A DNA stretch of 32,376 bases from Lachnospiraceae bacterium UBA7086 (GCA_002492525.1 DKZA01000052.1:1-32376), one strand, 5' to 3'. Positions 1-7,684 are shown, counted from the first letter of the stretch. The notes: a model not told the origin generated them from the letters alone. Program-made: numbers and translations.

Positions 1-1
1 G

Positions 2-1264
2 CATTTCAGTATCGGTACGGTGTATTGTTGGTCAATTTTCAGTCAGGAGATTGCTGACTACATAGGATTTTCTAAGGCAGCCACGGAGTGGGCGTTCAGT
101 TTCGCTATCTTTTTCCTGGGTATGTCGGCGGCTTTTCTGGGAAATGTGGTGGAGAAAGATATTCATAAGTCGTCTCTGATTGCAACAATCACTTTTGCTC
201 TGGGTATGGCGGGTACCGGATTTTTTATCTATTATGGCGGTAATTATTATAACGCGAATGGTAAGGGCAGTATTCTTGCACTTGTGGGCATTTACATTTG
301 TTATGGTTTCATTATGGGTATTGGTCTGGGAACCGGTTATCTGTCTCCTGTCAAGACTCTGATGCTCTGGTTCGAGGATAAGAAGGGTCTTGCGACCGGA
401 CTTGCCGTGGCCGGATTTGGCGGTGCGAAAGCAATTGCAAGTCCTATCATGCAGGCACTTCTGGCGAATCTCGGTGAGAGCGGTATCTACAAGATGTTCT
501 TCATTCTGGCAGCGGTGTATTTTGTTATGATGTTTGTGGGCCATTTGCTTCTGGCCAAGCCGGAGGGATGGCATGAGCCGCAGAAGAAGGAAAAGGGACA
601 GGGGATCATGGCTACCATCAAGACCCGTCCAATCAGCAATTATATTGGTATCTGGATTATGTTCTATATCAATATCACCTGTGGTCTGGCATTGATTTCC
701 CAGGAGAAGATGATTATCAAATGTATCGGACTGGCAGGGGTAGTCGGTGTAATTTCTACCATTTCCGCTATCTTTAATGCAGGCGGCAGACTGGGATTCT
801 CCGCATGGGCGGATCATCTGAAAGATAGAAATACGATTTATAAGCTGATCTTTATTCTTTCCATTGCATTTACCGGCGCGGTAATGCTTACGAGCGGTAT
901 TAAGAACGGCGAGGGCAATGTAGTGTTAATTGTTCTGGTATTGGCGTTGATCTTTATGGTAAATGCTGGATATGGCGGCGGTTTTTCCAATGTACCGACG
1001 TTGCTTTCCGATCATTATGGAATGGGCAGTATCAGTGCTATCCATGGTATTACCCTTTCCGCCTGGGCGTTTGCCGGTCTTACCGGTAATCAGATCGCAA
1101 CATTGATCGTAAGTAATACGGGCAGCTTTATTGATGATGGTCATGGCAATAAGATTAATCCGATAGGGTATCAGAATGTGTTGTACTTTACGATTGTACT
1201 CTATATCATAGCCCTGCTGATTAGTTTGTTTATGGTTAAGCCTTATAAAAAAGAAGGAAAGTAA
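2..1264 (+). CDS. MFS transporter, OFA (oxalate/formate antiporter-like) family, 5' truncated by window edge
   Basis: This is an integral membrane transporter of the major facilitator superfamily. The reading frame is open back to the first bases of the window, so the true start lies upstream; the GTG at 20 is an internal codon. The visible N-terminus carries GTVYCWSIFSQ, which matches the first-helix signature of OFA-type MFS proteins. About 11 hydrophobic segments follow, with a charged central loop near KPEGWHEPQKKEKGQ that separates the two six-helix halves. The protein ends with a short basic tail (VKPYKKEGK). Family knowledge suggests a small organic anion as substrate; nothing here fixes which one. 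It is followed by a repeat element and a strong terminator, so it ends its transcription unit. Confidence 0.85.
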   Translation, partial: HFSIGTVYCWSIFSQEIADYIGFSKAATEWAFSFAIFFLGMSAAFLGNVVEKDIHKSSLIATITFALGMAGTGFFIYYGGNYYNANGKGSILALVGIYICYGFIMGIGLGTGYLSPVKTLMLWFEDKKGLATGLAVAGFGGAKAIASPIMQALLANLGESGIYKMFFILAAVYFVMMFVGHLLLAKPEGWHEPQKKEKGQGIMATIKTRPISNYIGIWIMFYINITCGLALISQEKMIIKCIGLAGVVGVISTISAIFNAGGRLGFSAWADHLKDRNTIYKLIFILSIAFTGAVMLTSGIKNGEGNVVLIVLVLALIFMVNAGYGGGFSNVPTLLSDHYGMGSISAIHGITLSAWAFAGLTGNQIATLIVSNTGSFIDDGHGNKINPIGYQNVLYFTIVLYIIALLISLFMVKPYKKEGK

Positions 1265-1278
1265 TTTTCCGTTTTCCT

Positions 1279-1326
1279 GAGTCCGCGAAACGGAACTCGC
1301 AAAGCTAATTTGCTTTGCAAATTTAC
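1279..1326 (-). repeat. Two-hairpin repeat, copy A
   Basis: On the plus strand, GAGTCCGC-GAA-ACGGAACTC forms one hairpin and GCTAATTTGC-TTT-GCAAATTTAC a second. By comparison with the other copies its sense orientation is minus (GTAAATT hairpin first, CGAG hairpin second). It lies directly after the MFS stop codon and before the terminator. Confidence 0.7.
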
Positions 1327-1333
1327 TTTTATG

Positions 1334-1377
1334 ACAGCAAAAACCCCGAAGATTTAAATCTTCGGGGTTTCCGCTGT
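1334..1377. terminator. Rho-independent terminator after the MFS gene
   Basis: A 30-bp perfect palindrome at 1341-1370 (arms AAACCCCGAAGATTT / AAATCTTCGGGGTTT) is extended by ACAGC/GCTGT flanks beyond a 2-nt mismatch. It is GC-rich at the stem base with short T and A runs, so it could act in both directions. It most likely ends the MFS transcript. Confidence 0.75.
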
Positions 1378-1383
1378 GTAAAA

Positions 1384-1433
1384 GGGGAATTCTTCGGAAT
1401 TGCTATTGCCGACTTGATTTCCGCGATCAAGTC
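1384..1433. repeat. Diverged two-hairpin element (possible remnant)
   Basis: A small AATTC-TTC-GGAATT hairpin is followed by GACTTGAT-ttccgcg-ATCAAGTC, an 8-bp stem at 1411-1433. The architecture resembles the repeat family elsewhere in the window but the stem sequences differ, so membership is uncertain. The rest of this 443-bp intergenic region (1434-1590) is AT-rich, with several TATAAT-like strings but no supportable gene. Confidence 0.3.
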
Positions 1434-1595
1434 TATAACTACTATAATGTTTTTTGTAATACCAGTCTATAATTATATTGGATAAGAATAACACTATAAT
1501 AGCGAAATGTGTCAAAATTTATCAAAATAAAAGGAAAAAGGATTCTTATTATAAAAACATTTTGCCTAAGTTGTAGAGTAAATTGTAATAAAAAA

Positions 1596-1630
1596 TCCTG
1601 CGGAACTATATACAGGCTGTTTCCGCAGGA
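1596..1630 (-). terminator. Terminator of the minus-strand cyclic-nucleotide-domain gene
   Basis: TCCTGCGGAA (1596-1605) pairs perfectly with TTCCGCAGGA (1621-1630) across a 15-nt loop. Read on the minus strand the stem is followed by TTTTTTATTA, a good U-tract. It lies about 80 nt beyond the stop codon of the 1707-3962 gene. A weaker T-tract on the plus side could make it bidirectional. Confidence 0.75.
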
Positions 1631-1653
1631 CTTTTCTATAATTCCTCCGCTAT

Positions 1654-1702
1654 CCGAGGCCGCGAAGCTGTCCTCGCAAGGCTAATTCCTTAGGAATTTA
1701 CC
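1654..1702 (-). repeat. Two-hairpin repeat, copy B
   Basis: CGAGG-CCGC-GAA-GCTG-T-CCTCG is followed by GGCTAATTCC-TTA-GGAATTTACC. The fifth outer pair is G-C here and T-A in copies A, C and D, which is a compensatory change. It sits in the 3' UTR of the minus-strand gene, between its stop codon and its terminator. Confidence 0.7.
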
Positions 1703-1706
1703 TTTT

Positions 1707-3962
1707 TTAGCGCTCCAGAAAAGCTCTCTGGTCTTGTAATTCTTGTGGTATCGGCGTACCAATGTTGTTCAGCTTTTGGAACAGGTTATTGTAGTGGTGT
1801 ATCTTCTGGCTAAGTTTGATATCGTAACGATCCATCATTTCTTTATACAGCGGGTTTGCCTTCAGACGGGTGCGGATTTCTTTGGCAAACGGGCAGTAGG
1901 TAAAGAGAATTGTACGAGATACTTTATTTAGACGGGGAGAACCTGAGCCTTCATAAAGAACCCAGGCTTCGTAGTCTCTGATAAACATTTCTTTGAAACT
2001 ATTCTTAGCCTTCTGCATACTGAGTTTGATCTTATCTTTGGCATCTGCCGACAGATCCCGGTTTTTCTTATAGAACTGGATATAATCGAAATATTCGCTG
2101 GTGAGGGATGCCTCGGAAACATCGTTCCAACGGGCTCCCTGTACACGTTTGCACATTTCCCAACGGAAATCTCCGGTCAGACGTACTAAAATACTGGTCA
2201 AATCCTCCATCTGGAAGATAGAGACCATCATGCGGGCCGGTGTAGTACGTTTACGTCCCTCGATTTCCTGCCAGGCAACACCGCGGATACCCACATTGGG
2301 CATCAGGATGATATCCGGCAGTACTTCCACACTGATAGATTCTTTACCAATGCCCAGTTCCGGATTGGTATAGATGATATCACGGTAGTAAGCACTGAAA
2401 TCCAGAGAACGTATCATTTTAAAGGCGTCCTCAACCTTCTGGGCAGAGACCAGGGAGACATCCAGGTCTTTTAAAATATTGTGCTCGGAAAAGATGGGGC
2501 AGAAGTTGATGATACGGCCAAAGGTAATCTTATTGACAGTGGGGAACATATTGTTCATTTCAAAGAGAACTTGTTTTTCCCTGTCGTTTTGCATAGAGAC
2601 TTCTTCGGCGGCGGTAATCTTACCAGTCATCTTAAGTTCATGTAAATAAGCGATATAGTCTGCGTCAAATTCGTTACGGCTTGGCACTTTGTCACCATTA
2701 TAGATGGCTTTGAGCCATTCATAGATGGTGTAGACTTTTCGTTTAGGATCTGTAGGAATCCTGTCTACTATAGAATATAGATAGGAGGCATTTTCCATAC
2801 CAGCCAGTTTTTCATCCACATAACCAAAGTTAAAGAACATTTTCACTACTTTTGGGATGGCATTGTCATGCAGACTCTTTAAGAAAGCACCTTCATAAAT
2901 CTGGTAGAATAGTTTGGTAATGGTGAGCCGTAGTTTTCTCGCAGCATCGTCTGAGCTGTTTTTATCAGCCATCTTAGCGTATTTATCTACTGCCGCCCTG
3001 AAAGCGGAGGACGTTTCGCCACTGACTCCGGAGTAGGCAAGAATGGTGTTCATGGAGTCTGTAATCTCGGGTACTTCGTCGGTCTTGGTATCCGCATCAC
3101 CCGCATGCTCGCTCAGATTGTTCAGTCTTTCACGGTATTCTGCCACGCGCTGACGATACATTTCCTTGTCAATGGAAGGCTGGCTTTCAAGCTGAATCAT
3201 CATAGTGCTTAAGGCGGCAATCAGCGTAGTGGAATCCGTGTCGTTGGGGTCCAGTTTATAAAGGATGCCTGCATACAAATCAAAGAAATCCAGATGGTTC
3301 TCATTCATTAACAGATTGGTAATTTCTGATTTATAGTCATAGAGAACACGGCAGACGGATATTACCTGATAGACATCCTGACTGGCTTTTAAGATCAGAC
3401 CGGTCAAAAAATCAGGATCTCGATCTTTTGCAGGTTTTTCCGTTACCATTTTGCGCAGCTGAGCATAGTAACCGTCAAGCCATCCATCTACGTCTTCTTC
3501 CAAGACCAACTGGGTCAATGTTTCCATGGCCGGCAGATCCCTGGCGGCAAAACCATGTTTTGTGCAAAATGATTTGTAATCTTCATAACTATCCATCAGA
3601 TAGTGATAGAAGTTGTCACAGTCAAAATGGCTCAATTCATACTGGTCAAGGATCTCATGAAATTGTTTAAAAAGAGAAGTGATAACAAAATTGGCCATAT
3701 CTGCATTGGTGCGTATAAAATTGGATAACTGTGCCGGAGAGCAGGGATAGGAAGCGAGAGAAGTTGCCTCTTCCGTCTGATAGGAAATAAAATATGATCC
3801 AAAAAAAATCTCGCAGATACCTATCACATCTCCCTTGGATAAGTAGAATTCTCCGCCCGGATAAGTCGCACGAACACTTCCTTTGGCGATTACATGTAAG
3901 GCAGAGAGATTTTGTCCGCTCTGGATTAATTGCGTCCCCGCCGGAAATTCTTTTACAGCCAT
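1707..3962 (-). CDS. Large protein with N-terminal cyclic-nucleotide-binding-like domain, function unknown
   Basis: This 751-aa protein begins with about 95 residues that fit a CRP-like cNMP-binding beta-roll (FPAGTQLIQSGQNLSALHVI, then KGSVRATYPGGEFYLSKGDVIG). The usual phosphate-binding cassette with its PRTA-type arginine is not recognisable (GICEIFFGSYFISY instead), so ligand binding is doubtful. There is no DNA-binding helix-turn-helix and no membrane segment. The remaining 650 residues look mostly helical and soluble and I recognise no known domain in them. The start is set by AAGGGGG about 8 nt before the ATG. The gene is divergent from the 4373 gene, with its own promoter, a leader made of three tandem repeats, and its own terminator. 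It might be a cytosolic sensor or scaffold; that is a guess. Confidence 0.8.
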   Translation of the reverse strand: MAVKEFPAGTQLIQSGQNLSALHVIAKGSVRATYPGGEFYLSKGDVIGICEIFFGSYFISYQTEEATSLASYPCSPAQLSNFIRTNADMANFVITSLFKQFHEILDQYELSHFDCDNFYHYLMDSYEDYKSFCTKHGFAARDLPAMETLTQLVLEEDVDGWLDGYYAQLRKMVTEKPAKDRDPDFLTGLILKASQDVYQVISVCRVLYDYKSEITNLLMNENHLDFFDLYAGILYKLDPNDTDSTTLIAALSTMMIQLESQPSIDKEMYRQRVAEYRERLNNLSEHAGDADTKTDEVPEITDSMNTILAYSGVSGETSSAFRAAVDKYAKMADKNSSDDAARKLRLTITKLFYQIYEGAFLKSLHDNAIPKVVKMFFNFGYVDEKLAGMENASYLYSIVDRIPTDPKRKVYTIYEWLKAIYNGDKVPSRNEFDADYIAYLHELKMTGKITAAEEVSMQNDREKQVLFEMNNMFPTVNKITFGRIINFCPIFSEHNILKDLDVSLVSAQKVEDAFKMIRSLDFSAYYRDIIYTNPELGIGKESISVEVLPDIILMPNVGIRGVAWQEIEGRKRTTPARMMVSIFQMEDLTSILVRLTGDFRWEMCKRVQGARWNDVSEASLTSEYFDYIQFYKKNRDLSADAKDKIKLSMQKAKNSFKEMFIRDYEAWVLYEGSGSPRLNKVSRTILFTYCPFAKEIRTRLKANPLYKEMMDRYDIKLSQKIHHYNNLFQKLNNIGTPIPQELQDQRAFLER

Positions 3963-4007
3963 GAAAATACCCCCTTAATTATTTATACAAAATTATTTAT
4001 GATAAAT

Positions 4008-4058
4008 CCGAGTCCGCGAAGCGGAACTCGATTTGTTAATCTTCGCAGGAAAGTTTAC
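4008..4058 (-). repeat. Two-hairpin repeat, copy C (tandem unit 3 of the leader)
   Basis: CGAGT-CCGC-GAA-GCGG-A-ACTCG is a clean hairpin with one bulged A. The partner hairpin (GTTAATCTTCGC...AAGTTTAC) is imperfect. It is the unit nearest the start codon of the minus-strand gene, about 45 nt from the ATG, and is separated from copy D by a linker ACTAAAATAATCGGT. Confidence 0.75.
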
Positions 4059-4071
4059 TAAAATAATCGGT

Positions 4072-4122
4072 CCGAGTCCGCAGGGCGGAACTCGAGGAGT
4101 AAATTCCGAAGAAAAAAATACT
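4072..4122 (-). repeat. Two-hairpin repeat, copy D (tandem unit 2)
   Basis: CGAGT-CCGC-AGG-GCGG-A-ACTCG keeps the first hairpin with a different loop. The second hairpin keeps GTAAATTCCGAAG but its other arm has decayed into an A-run. The linker ACTAAAATGATCAGT to copy E closely matches the C-D linker, so linkers were duplicated together with the units (period 63-64 bp). Confidence 0.75.
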
Positions 4123-4134
4123 AAAATGATCAGT

Positions 4135-4186
4135 CCGAGGCCGCGAAGCGGAACTCGAGGAGTAAATTCCGAAGGAATTTACTCCT
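4135..4186 (-). repeat. Two-hairpin repeat, copy E (tandem unit 1, most complete)
   Basis: The second hairpin is perfect: AGGAGTAAATTCC (4158-4170), loop GAA, GGAATTTACTCCT (4174-4186), a 13-bp stem. The first is CGAGG-CCGC-GAA-GCGG-A-ACTCG. On the minus strand the perfect hairpin begins immediately after the -10 box of the predicted promoter, so it would form the 5' end of the transcript. Confidence 0.8.
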
Positions 4187-4215
4187 ATTATATGACTACG
4201 GAAAAATAATTACAA
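4187..4215 (-). promoter_or_regulatory. Predicted sigma-A promoter for the minus-strand cyclic-nucleotide-domain gene
   Basis: Read on the minus strand, TTGTAA (4215-4210), 17 nt, TATAAT (4192-4187). The transcript would start close to 4180, inside copy E, giving a leader of about 220 nt. The remaining part of this 411-bp divergent region (4216-4372) is AT-rich and must hold the promoter of the plus-strand gene at 4373; a TAGAAT at about 4302 is a candidate -10, but no convincing -35 is visible. Confidence 0.6.
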
Positions 4216-4372
4216 GGATATAGAAATGAAGGAATCAGATTTTAGCAATGTGCACAAGAAGTTTAAAAGTATTTTGTGCTGTACTTTTAAAAAATTTGTG
4301 CTAGAATGAAAATGACAATCTTGTCGAAAAGTTAGATTTTACGAGGTAGAGAAAGAAAGGCAGTAAAGTAAA

Positions 4373-4858
4373 ATGGAAAGAAAAGGAATGGAACAGGAGG
4401 ACATTGCTTACAGACAGCAGATCGTCAATGAATATAAACCTGATGTGGAAAGATTAGTTCGTTACCTGCCATGGCTGGAGAGTAAGACAGGTACCAGTGT
4501 ACAGCAGACCTATTCGGCGTCTGGAATTGCAGAACATTCGGTGGCGTTTCCTGTGTATGACAGTACGGTGATGAGTTTTGTCAAAGAGGCACAGAGGACA
4601 CATTTGATGGACAGAAATTATATGTATGTTTACTCGCGTTATAGAATCCGTACGGTGCAGGATGAGATTACGGCAATTGAGCGGGCAAGTATTAAGGAAA
4701 TGGATGTATTAAAGGCGATTTTATCCAAGTATGTAATGGGTGGTATGACGAAAGGCAGAATGTGGTCGGAGGCAGTAGAGAACGGCATATTTTTATATGT
4801 AGTTAGAAAAATGAAAGCAAATCTGGATTTCTGGGACAGACCGGCACCGACTCGTTAA
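4373..4858 (+). CDS. Conserved-looking hypothetical protein, 161 aa
   Basis: I do not recognise a family. The product is soluble, with no signal peptide or membrane segment. It is rich in charged and aromatic residues (YRQQIVNEYKPDVERLVRYL at the N-terminus; NYMYVYSRYRIRTVQDEI in the middle) and ends with a motif-like block, KYVMGGMTKGRMWSEAVENG, before a helical tail. The start could also be the ATG at 4388. The reading frame has normal codon use and an upstream purine-rich stretch (GAAAGG), so I believe it is real. It lies 83 nt before a TetR regulator in the same direction and may be co-transcribed with it. Confidence 0.7.
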   Translation: MERKGMEQEDIAYRQQIVNEYKPDVERLVRYLPWLESKTGTSVQQTYSASGIAEHSVAFPVYDSTVMSFVKEAQRTHLMDRNYMYVYSRYRIRTVQDEITAIERASIKEMDVLKAILSKYVMGGMTKGRMWSEAVENGIFLYVVRKMKANLDFWDRPAPTR

Positions 4859-4883
4859 GTCAACAGAAAAGAGTGAAAGTGTA

Positions 4884-4908
4884 GTACGCGGCGGTCAGTC
4901 AATCGTAC
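4884..4908. promoter_or_regulatory. Possible operator: GTACG-N15-CGTAC inverted repeat
   Basis: GTACG (4884-4888) and CGTAC (4904-4908) form a spaced inverted repeat just upstream of the tetR ribosome binding site; a TATAAT string lies at 4918. TetR proteins often bind palindromes by their own gene, but the arms are only 5 bp, so this is weak. Confidence 0.2.
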
Positions 4909-4941
4909 GGGGGAAAATATAATTTAGGAGAAGGCAGGTTC

Positions 4942-5526
4942 ATGGGAGAAAAGTCAGTACAGAAAAAGAAATATATTTTAGAAACGGCTAGAAAAGTGTT
5001 TGCGGAGAAAGGATTTAAGAATGTGACCATGAAAGATATCGTGGAAGCCTGCGAGATCAGTCGGGGTGGTCTTTATCTCTATTTTGACAGCACGGAGCAG
5101 ATATTGATGGAGGTGCTTCAGATGGAGGCGGATGAGACGGATGATGTCTTTACGCAGAATATTGCGCAAGGGGATACTGCAGCGGATATTCTTACCCTTT
5201 TCTTAAAGGAACAGAAGAAAGAACTTTTGCAGAAGAAAAATAATTTGACTGTTGCAGTCTATGAATATTTTTTTGCACATAAATCGACTGATAAGAATAA
5301 TATGCTGCGCAGACAATTTGACGCAGGTGTCAGAGTAATTGAGAAATTGATTGAGGCTGGAATTGCCAGTGGTGAGTTTTATTGTGAGGACCCTAAGGGC
5401 GCAGCCGCCAATATTATGTATGTGCTGGAGGGTATGAAGATTGATGCCCAGACTTTTGGCATTACGGAGAAGATGGTAGACGCCCAGCTGTTATATATTA
5501 TGCAGGGGTTGATCATAGAGGATTAA
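4942..5526 (+). CDS. TetR/AcrR family transcriptional regulator
   Basis: This 194-aa protein is a DNA-binding one-component regulator. The N-terminus has the TetR pattern: ILETARKVFAEKGFKNVTMK, then IVEACEISRGGLYLYFDSTE, with the helix-turn-helix at about residues 29-48. The C-terminal half is the variable helical ligand/dimer domain, so the inducer cannot be read from the sequence. The start is supported by AGGAG 13 nt upstream of the ATG. It follows the 161-aa gene and is closed by a terminator; the two metallohydrolase-like genes start just after it. Its target might be its own operon or those neighbours (inference). Confidence 0.9.
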   Translation: MGEKSVQKKKYILETARKVFAEKGFKNVTMKDIVEACEISRGGLYLYFDSTEQILMEVLQMEADETDDVFTQNIAQGDTAADILTLFLKEQKKELLQKKNNLTVAVYEYFFAHKSTDKNNMLRRQFDAGVRVIEKLIEAGIASGEFYCEDPKGAAANIMYVLEGMKIDAQTFGITEKMVDAQLLYIMQGLIIED

Positions 5527-5575
5527 CCAGGGTGCCAAGCAGCAGATGGAAAATCATATGGATTTGACGGTAGAT

Positions 5576-5610
5576 AAAATGCTTCGGAGAACTTTCGGAG
5601 CATTTTGTCT
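5576..5610 (+). terminator. Terminator after tetR
   Basis: AAAATGCT (5576-5583) pairs with AGCATTTT (5599-5606) around a 15-nt loop and runs into TTTTGTCTGTTGTTTT. The stem is AT-rich, so strength is uncertain. Confidence 0.55.
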
Positions 5611-5680
5611 GTTGTTTTGGCTTCTGGTAAATCTTGCATAGATATTGTTCTGGATGGAACGGATGGGAAAGGAAACAGCT

Positions 5681-6613
5681 ATGTTGGAAACGGTATATGA
5701 GGCACAGCTTCCAGTGGGAGAAAATCTGATTATCTATAAAAACAGGATAACCGGCAGTAAGCCCGTAGGAAGGATTGCTATTGTATCAGGTATACATGGG
5801 GATGAATTGGAAGGCCAGTATGTCTGTTATGAAATGATTAGAAGACTGGAAGAGCATCCGGAATATCTGCGGGGAACCGTGGATATTTATCCCCAGATGA
5901 ATCCGCTTGGCATTGATATGGCCAGGCGCAATATTCCCAAGATGGAGATGGATTTAAACCGGATTTTCCCGGGTAATGCTCAGGGAACGGTGATGGAGCG
6001 GGCAGCAGCAGCTGTGGTGGAAGATATTACGGGAGCAGATGTCTGTATCGATCTGCACGCCTCCGATATGTATGTCAGAGAGATACCGCAGGTGCGTGTG
6101 AGTGCGGAGTTTGCGCGGCAGCTTTTACCTTTTGCCAAGCTTTTAAATGCGGATATGATCTGGCTTAATGCCACAGCGACGGTGCATGAGTCCACGCTGG
6201 CTCATTCCATGAATATGCTGGGGGTGCCGACCCTGGTGATGGAGATGGGACTGGGGCTTAGGATTACAAGGGTCTATGGTGATCAGGTAGTGGATGGGAT
6301 TTTTTATCTGATGCGGGAAATGGGTTTGTGGGACGGACCAGTCGGTCCGGTGCGGGAGCCGGTGATATCCAGTGATGGGGAAGTGGAATTTATCAGGGCG
6401 GAACATGCCGGTATATTTCTACCAAGTATTGCCCACAGACATTATCTGCACAAAGATGAGAAGATAGGCGATATTGTGGATGTGCTGACAGGCAAGGTGG
6501 TCCAGGAAATCGTTGCCAGAAAGGGCGGTATGGTCTTTACCCTGCGGGAATATCCATTTGTTTACGAAGGGTCACTGATCGCGCGAATTCTGGAACAGGA
6601 TACGCAGGAATGA
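5681..6613 (+). CDS. AstE/AspA-family zinc amidohydrolase (M14-like), substrate unknown
   Basis: This 310-aa protein belongs to the succinylglutamate desuccinylase/aspartoacylase family, cytosolic enzymes that remove acyl groups from amino acid derivatives. The full active site is visible, counting from the ATG at 5681: zinc ligands H39 and E42 in SGIHGDE, N93-R94 in DLNRIFPG for substrate carboxylate, third zinc ligand H126 in CIDLHASD, and the likely catalytic glutamate E188 in LVMEMG. The C-terminal region (about 220-305) is the usual beta-rich cap. The frame is open from a TTG at 5645, but GGAAAGG 6-8 nt before 5681 decides the start. It lies 78 nt upstream of a diverged paralogue, and the two are probably expressed together. 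Deacylation of an amino acid derivative is the likely class of reaction; the substrate is not known. Confidence 0.85.
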   Translation: MLETVYEAQLPVGENLIIYKNRITGSKPVGRIAIVSGIHGDELEGQYVCYEMIRRLEEHPEYLRGTVDIYPQMNPLGIDMARRNIPKMEMDLNRIFPGNAQGTVMERAAAAVVEDITGADVCIDLHASDMYVREIPQVRVSAEFARQLLPFAKLLNADMIWLNATATVHESTLAHSMNMLGVPTLVMEMGLGLRITRVYGDQVVDGIFYLMREMGLWDGPVGPVREPVISSDGEVEFIRAEHAGIFLPSIAHRHYLHKDEKIGDIVDVLTGKVVQEIVARKGGMVFTLREYPFVYEGSLIARILEQDTQE

Positions 6614-6691
6614 GGATTCGCCAAATGGAGTATATGAGTGCATGACGGGTGAATGAATGGAAACAAAGCGTGCGCGGAAATGAGGATTGGG

Positions 6692-7627
6692 ATGCATATA
6701 AAAGAAATATACCGGGTAGAAGCACCTTACAGAGAGGATATGATTGTGAAGGGATACCGTTTCGGCAAGGGAGATAAGGCGGCTTGTATTTTAGGGCCTA
6801 TGCGGGGCAATGAGATTCAGCAGCTCTATATTTGTTCCCAACTGGTGCGTGTGCTTAAGGAACTGGAAGGGAATGGCTGTATCAGTGCTGGCAAAGAGAT
6901 TCTGGTGATTCCGGTGGTCAATAATTATGCCATGAATGTGGGAAAACGCTACTGGGGTGTAGAGGATGTGGATATCAACCGCAAATTTCCGGGAAGCGTC
7001 TGCGGAGAGGCTGCGGCCAGAATTGCCGGTGGAGTCTTTGGAGCCATCAAGGATTACAGTTACGGAATCCAATTGGCAAGCTTTTATATGACGGGGGAAT
7101 TTGTGCCTCATGTACGCATGATGGAAACCGGATATCAGAATACTTCTCTGGCCAATCTTTTCGGACTTCCCTATGTGGCGGTGAGAAAGCCGGTTCCTAT
7201 TGATACGAGAACCCTTAACTATAACTGGCAGGATGAGATGACAGCGGCTTTTTCCCTGTATACCAATAAAAACACAGAAGTGGATGAGGAGAGCGCCGTG
7301 CAGGCAGTGGCGGCAGTGCTCAGGTTCCTTACCAGGATGGGGATTATCCGGTATGAGAGCCACAGCGGTTATATCAGTCATGTGATTCTGGAGCAAGATC
7401 TGTCCAATATCCATGTAAATTGCGGCGGTATTTTCCGCAGTCTGGTGAAGGCTGGGGAGGATGTGCGTTACGGCAATAAGCTGGCGGAAGTGATTGATCC
7501 TTATGAGGGGAGTGTGAAGGAGACAATCTATGCGCCTACGGACGGCATCGTGTTTTTCCGGTATACGGAGCCTCTTATTATGCAAAATGAACTGGCATAC
7601 CGGCTGATTCACAGGCTGCATGCGTAG
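6692..7627 (+). CDS. Degenerate AstE/AspA-family paralogue, probable pseudoenzyme
   Basis: This 311-aa protein aligns along its length with its upstream neighbour: MHIKEIYRVEAPYREDMIV matches the neighbour's N-terminus, DVDINRKFPG matches DLNRIFPG, and both share a similar C-terminal cap. The metal site is broken. The HGDE motif reads RGNE (R38 replaces the zinc His, E41 is kept), the second His motif DLHAS reads QLASF, and the catalytic-Glu segment MEMG reads FSLY. It should therefore bind no zinc in the normal way. The frame is intact and codon use normal, so it is a maintained protein and not a pseudogene. GAGG 8 nt before the ATG at 6692 favours that start over the ATG at 6653. A role as a non-catalytic or regulatory partner of the upstream enzyme is inference. 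Confidence 0.8.
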   Translation: MHIKEIYRVEAPYREDMIVKGYRFGKGDKAACILGPMRGNEIQQLYICSQLVRVLKELEGNGCISAGKEILVIPVVNNYAMNVGKRYWGVEDVDINRKFPGSVCGEAAARIAGGVFGAIKDYSYGIQLASFYMTGEFVPHVRMMETGYQNTSLANLFGLPYVAVRKPVPIDTRTLNYNWQDEMTAAFSLYTNKNTEVDEESAVQAVAAVLRFLTRMGIIRYESHSGYISHVILEQDLSNIHVNCGGIFRSLVKAGEDVRYGNKLAEVIDPYEGSVKETIYAPTDGIVFFRYTEPLIMQNELAYRLIHRLHA

Positions 7628-7648
7628 GGCAATTTAAGAATCCGTGCA

Positions 7649-7677
7649 TTGAAATCTGCCGGATTATCTGGTAGGAT
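7649..7677 (+). promoter_or_regulatory. Predicted promoter for purL
   Basis: TTGAAA (7649-7654), 17 nt, TAGGAT (7672-7677). The predicted start (about 7684) coincides with the first base of repeat copy F, as at the 4187-4215 promoter. Confidence 0.45.
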
Positions 7678-7684
7678 AAAAAAA

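Noticed and set aside
1540..1690. Possible plus-strand small Cys-rich peptide between the two terminators
   Set aside because: The frame has no ATG or convincing RBS and runs through the terminator hairpin of the minus-strand gene and a repeat copy.
4008..4186. CRISPR array
   Set aside because: There are three units of 63-64 bp, but the conserved part is a pair of hairpins and the linkers are also conserved, not unique spacers; no cas genes are present.
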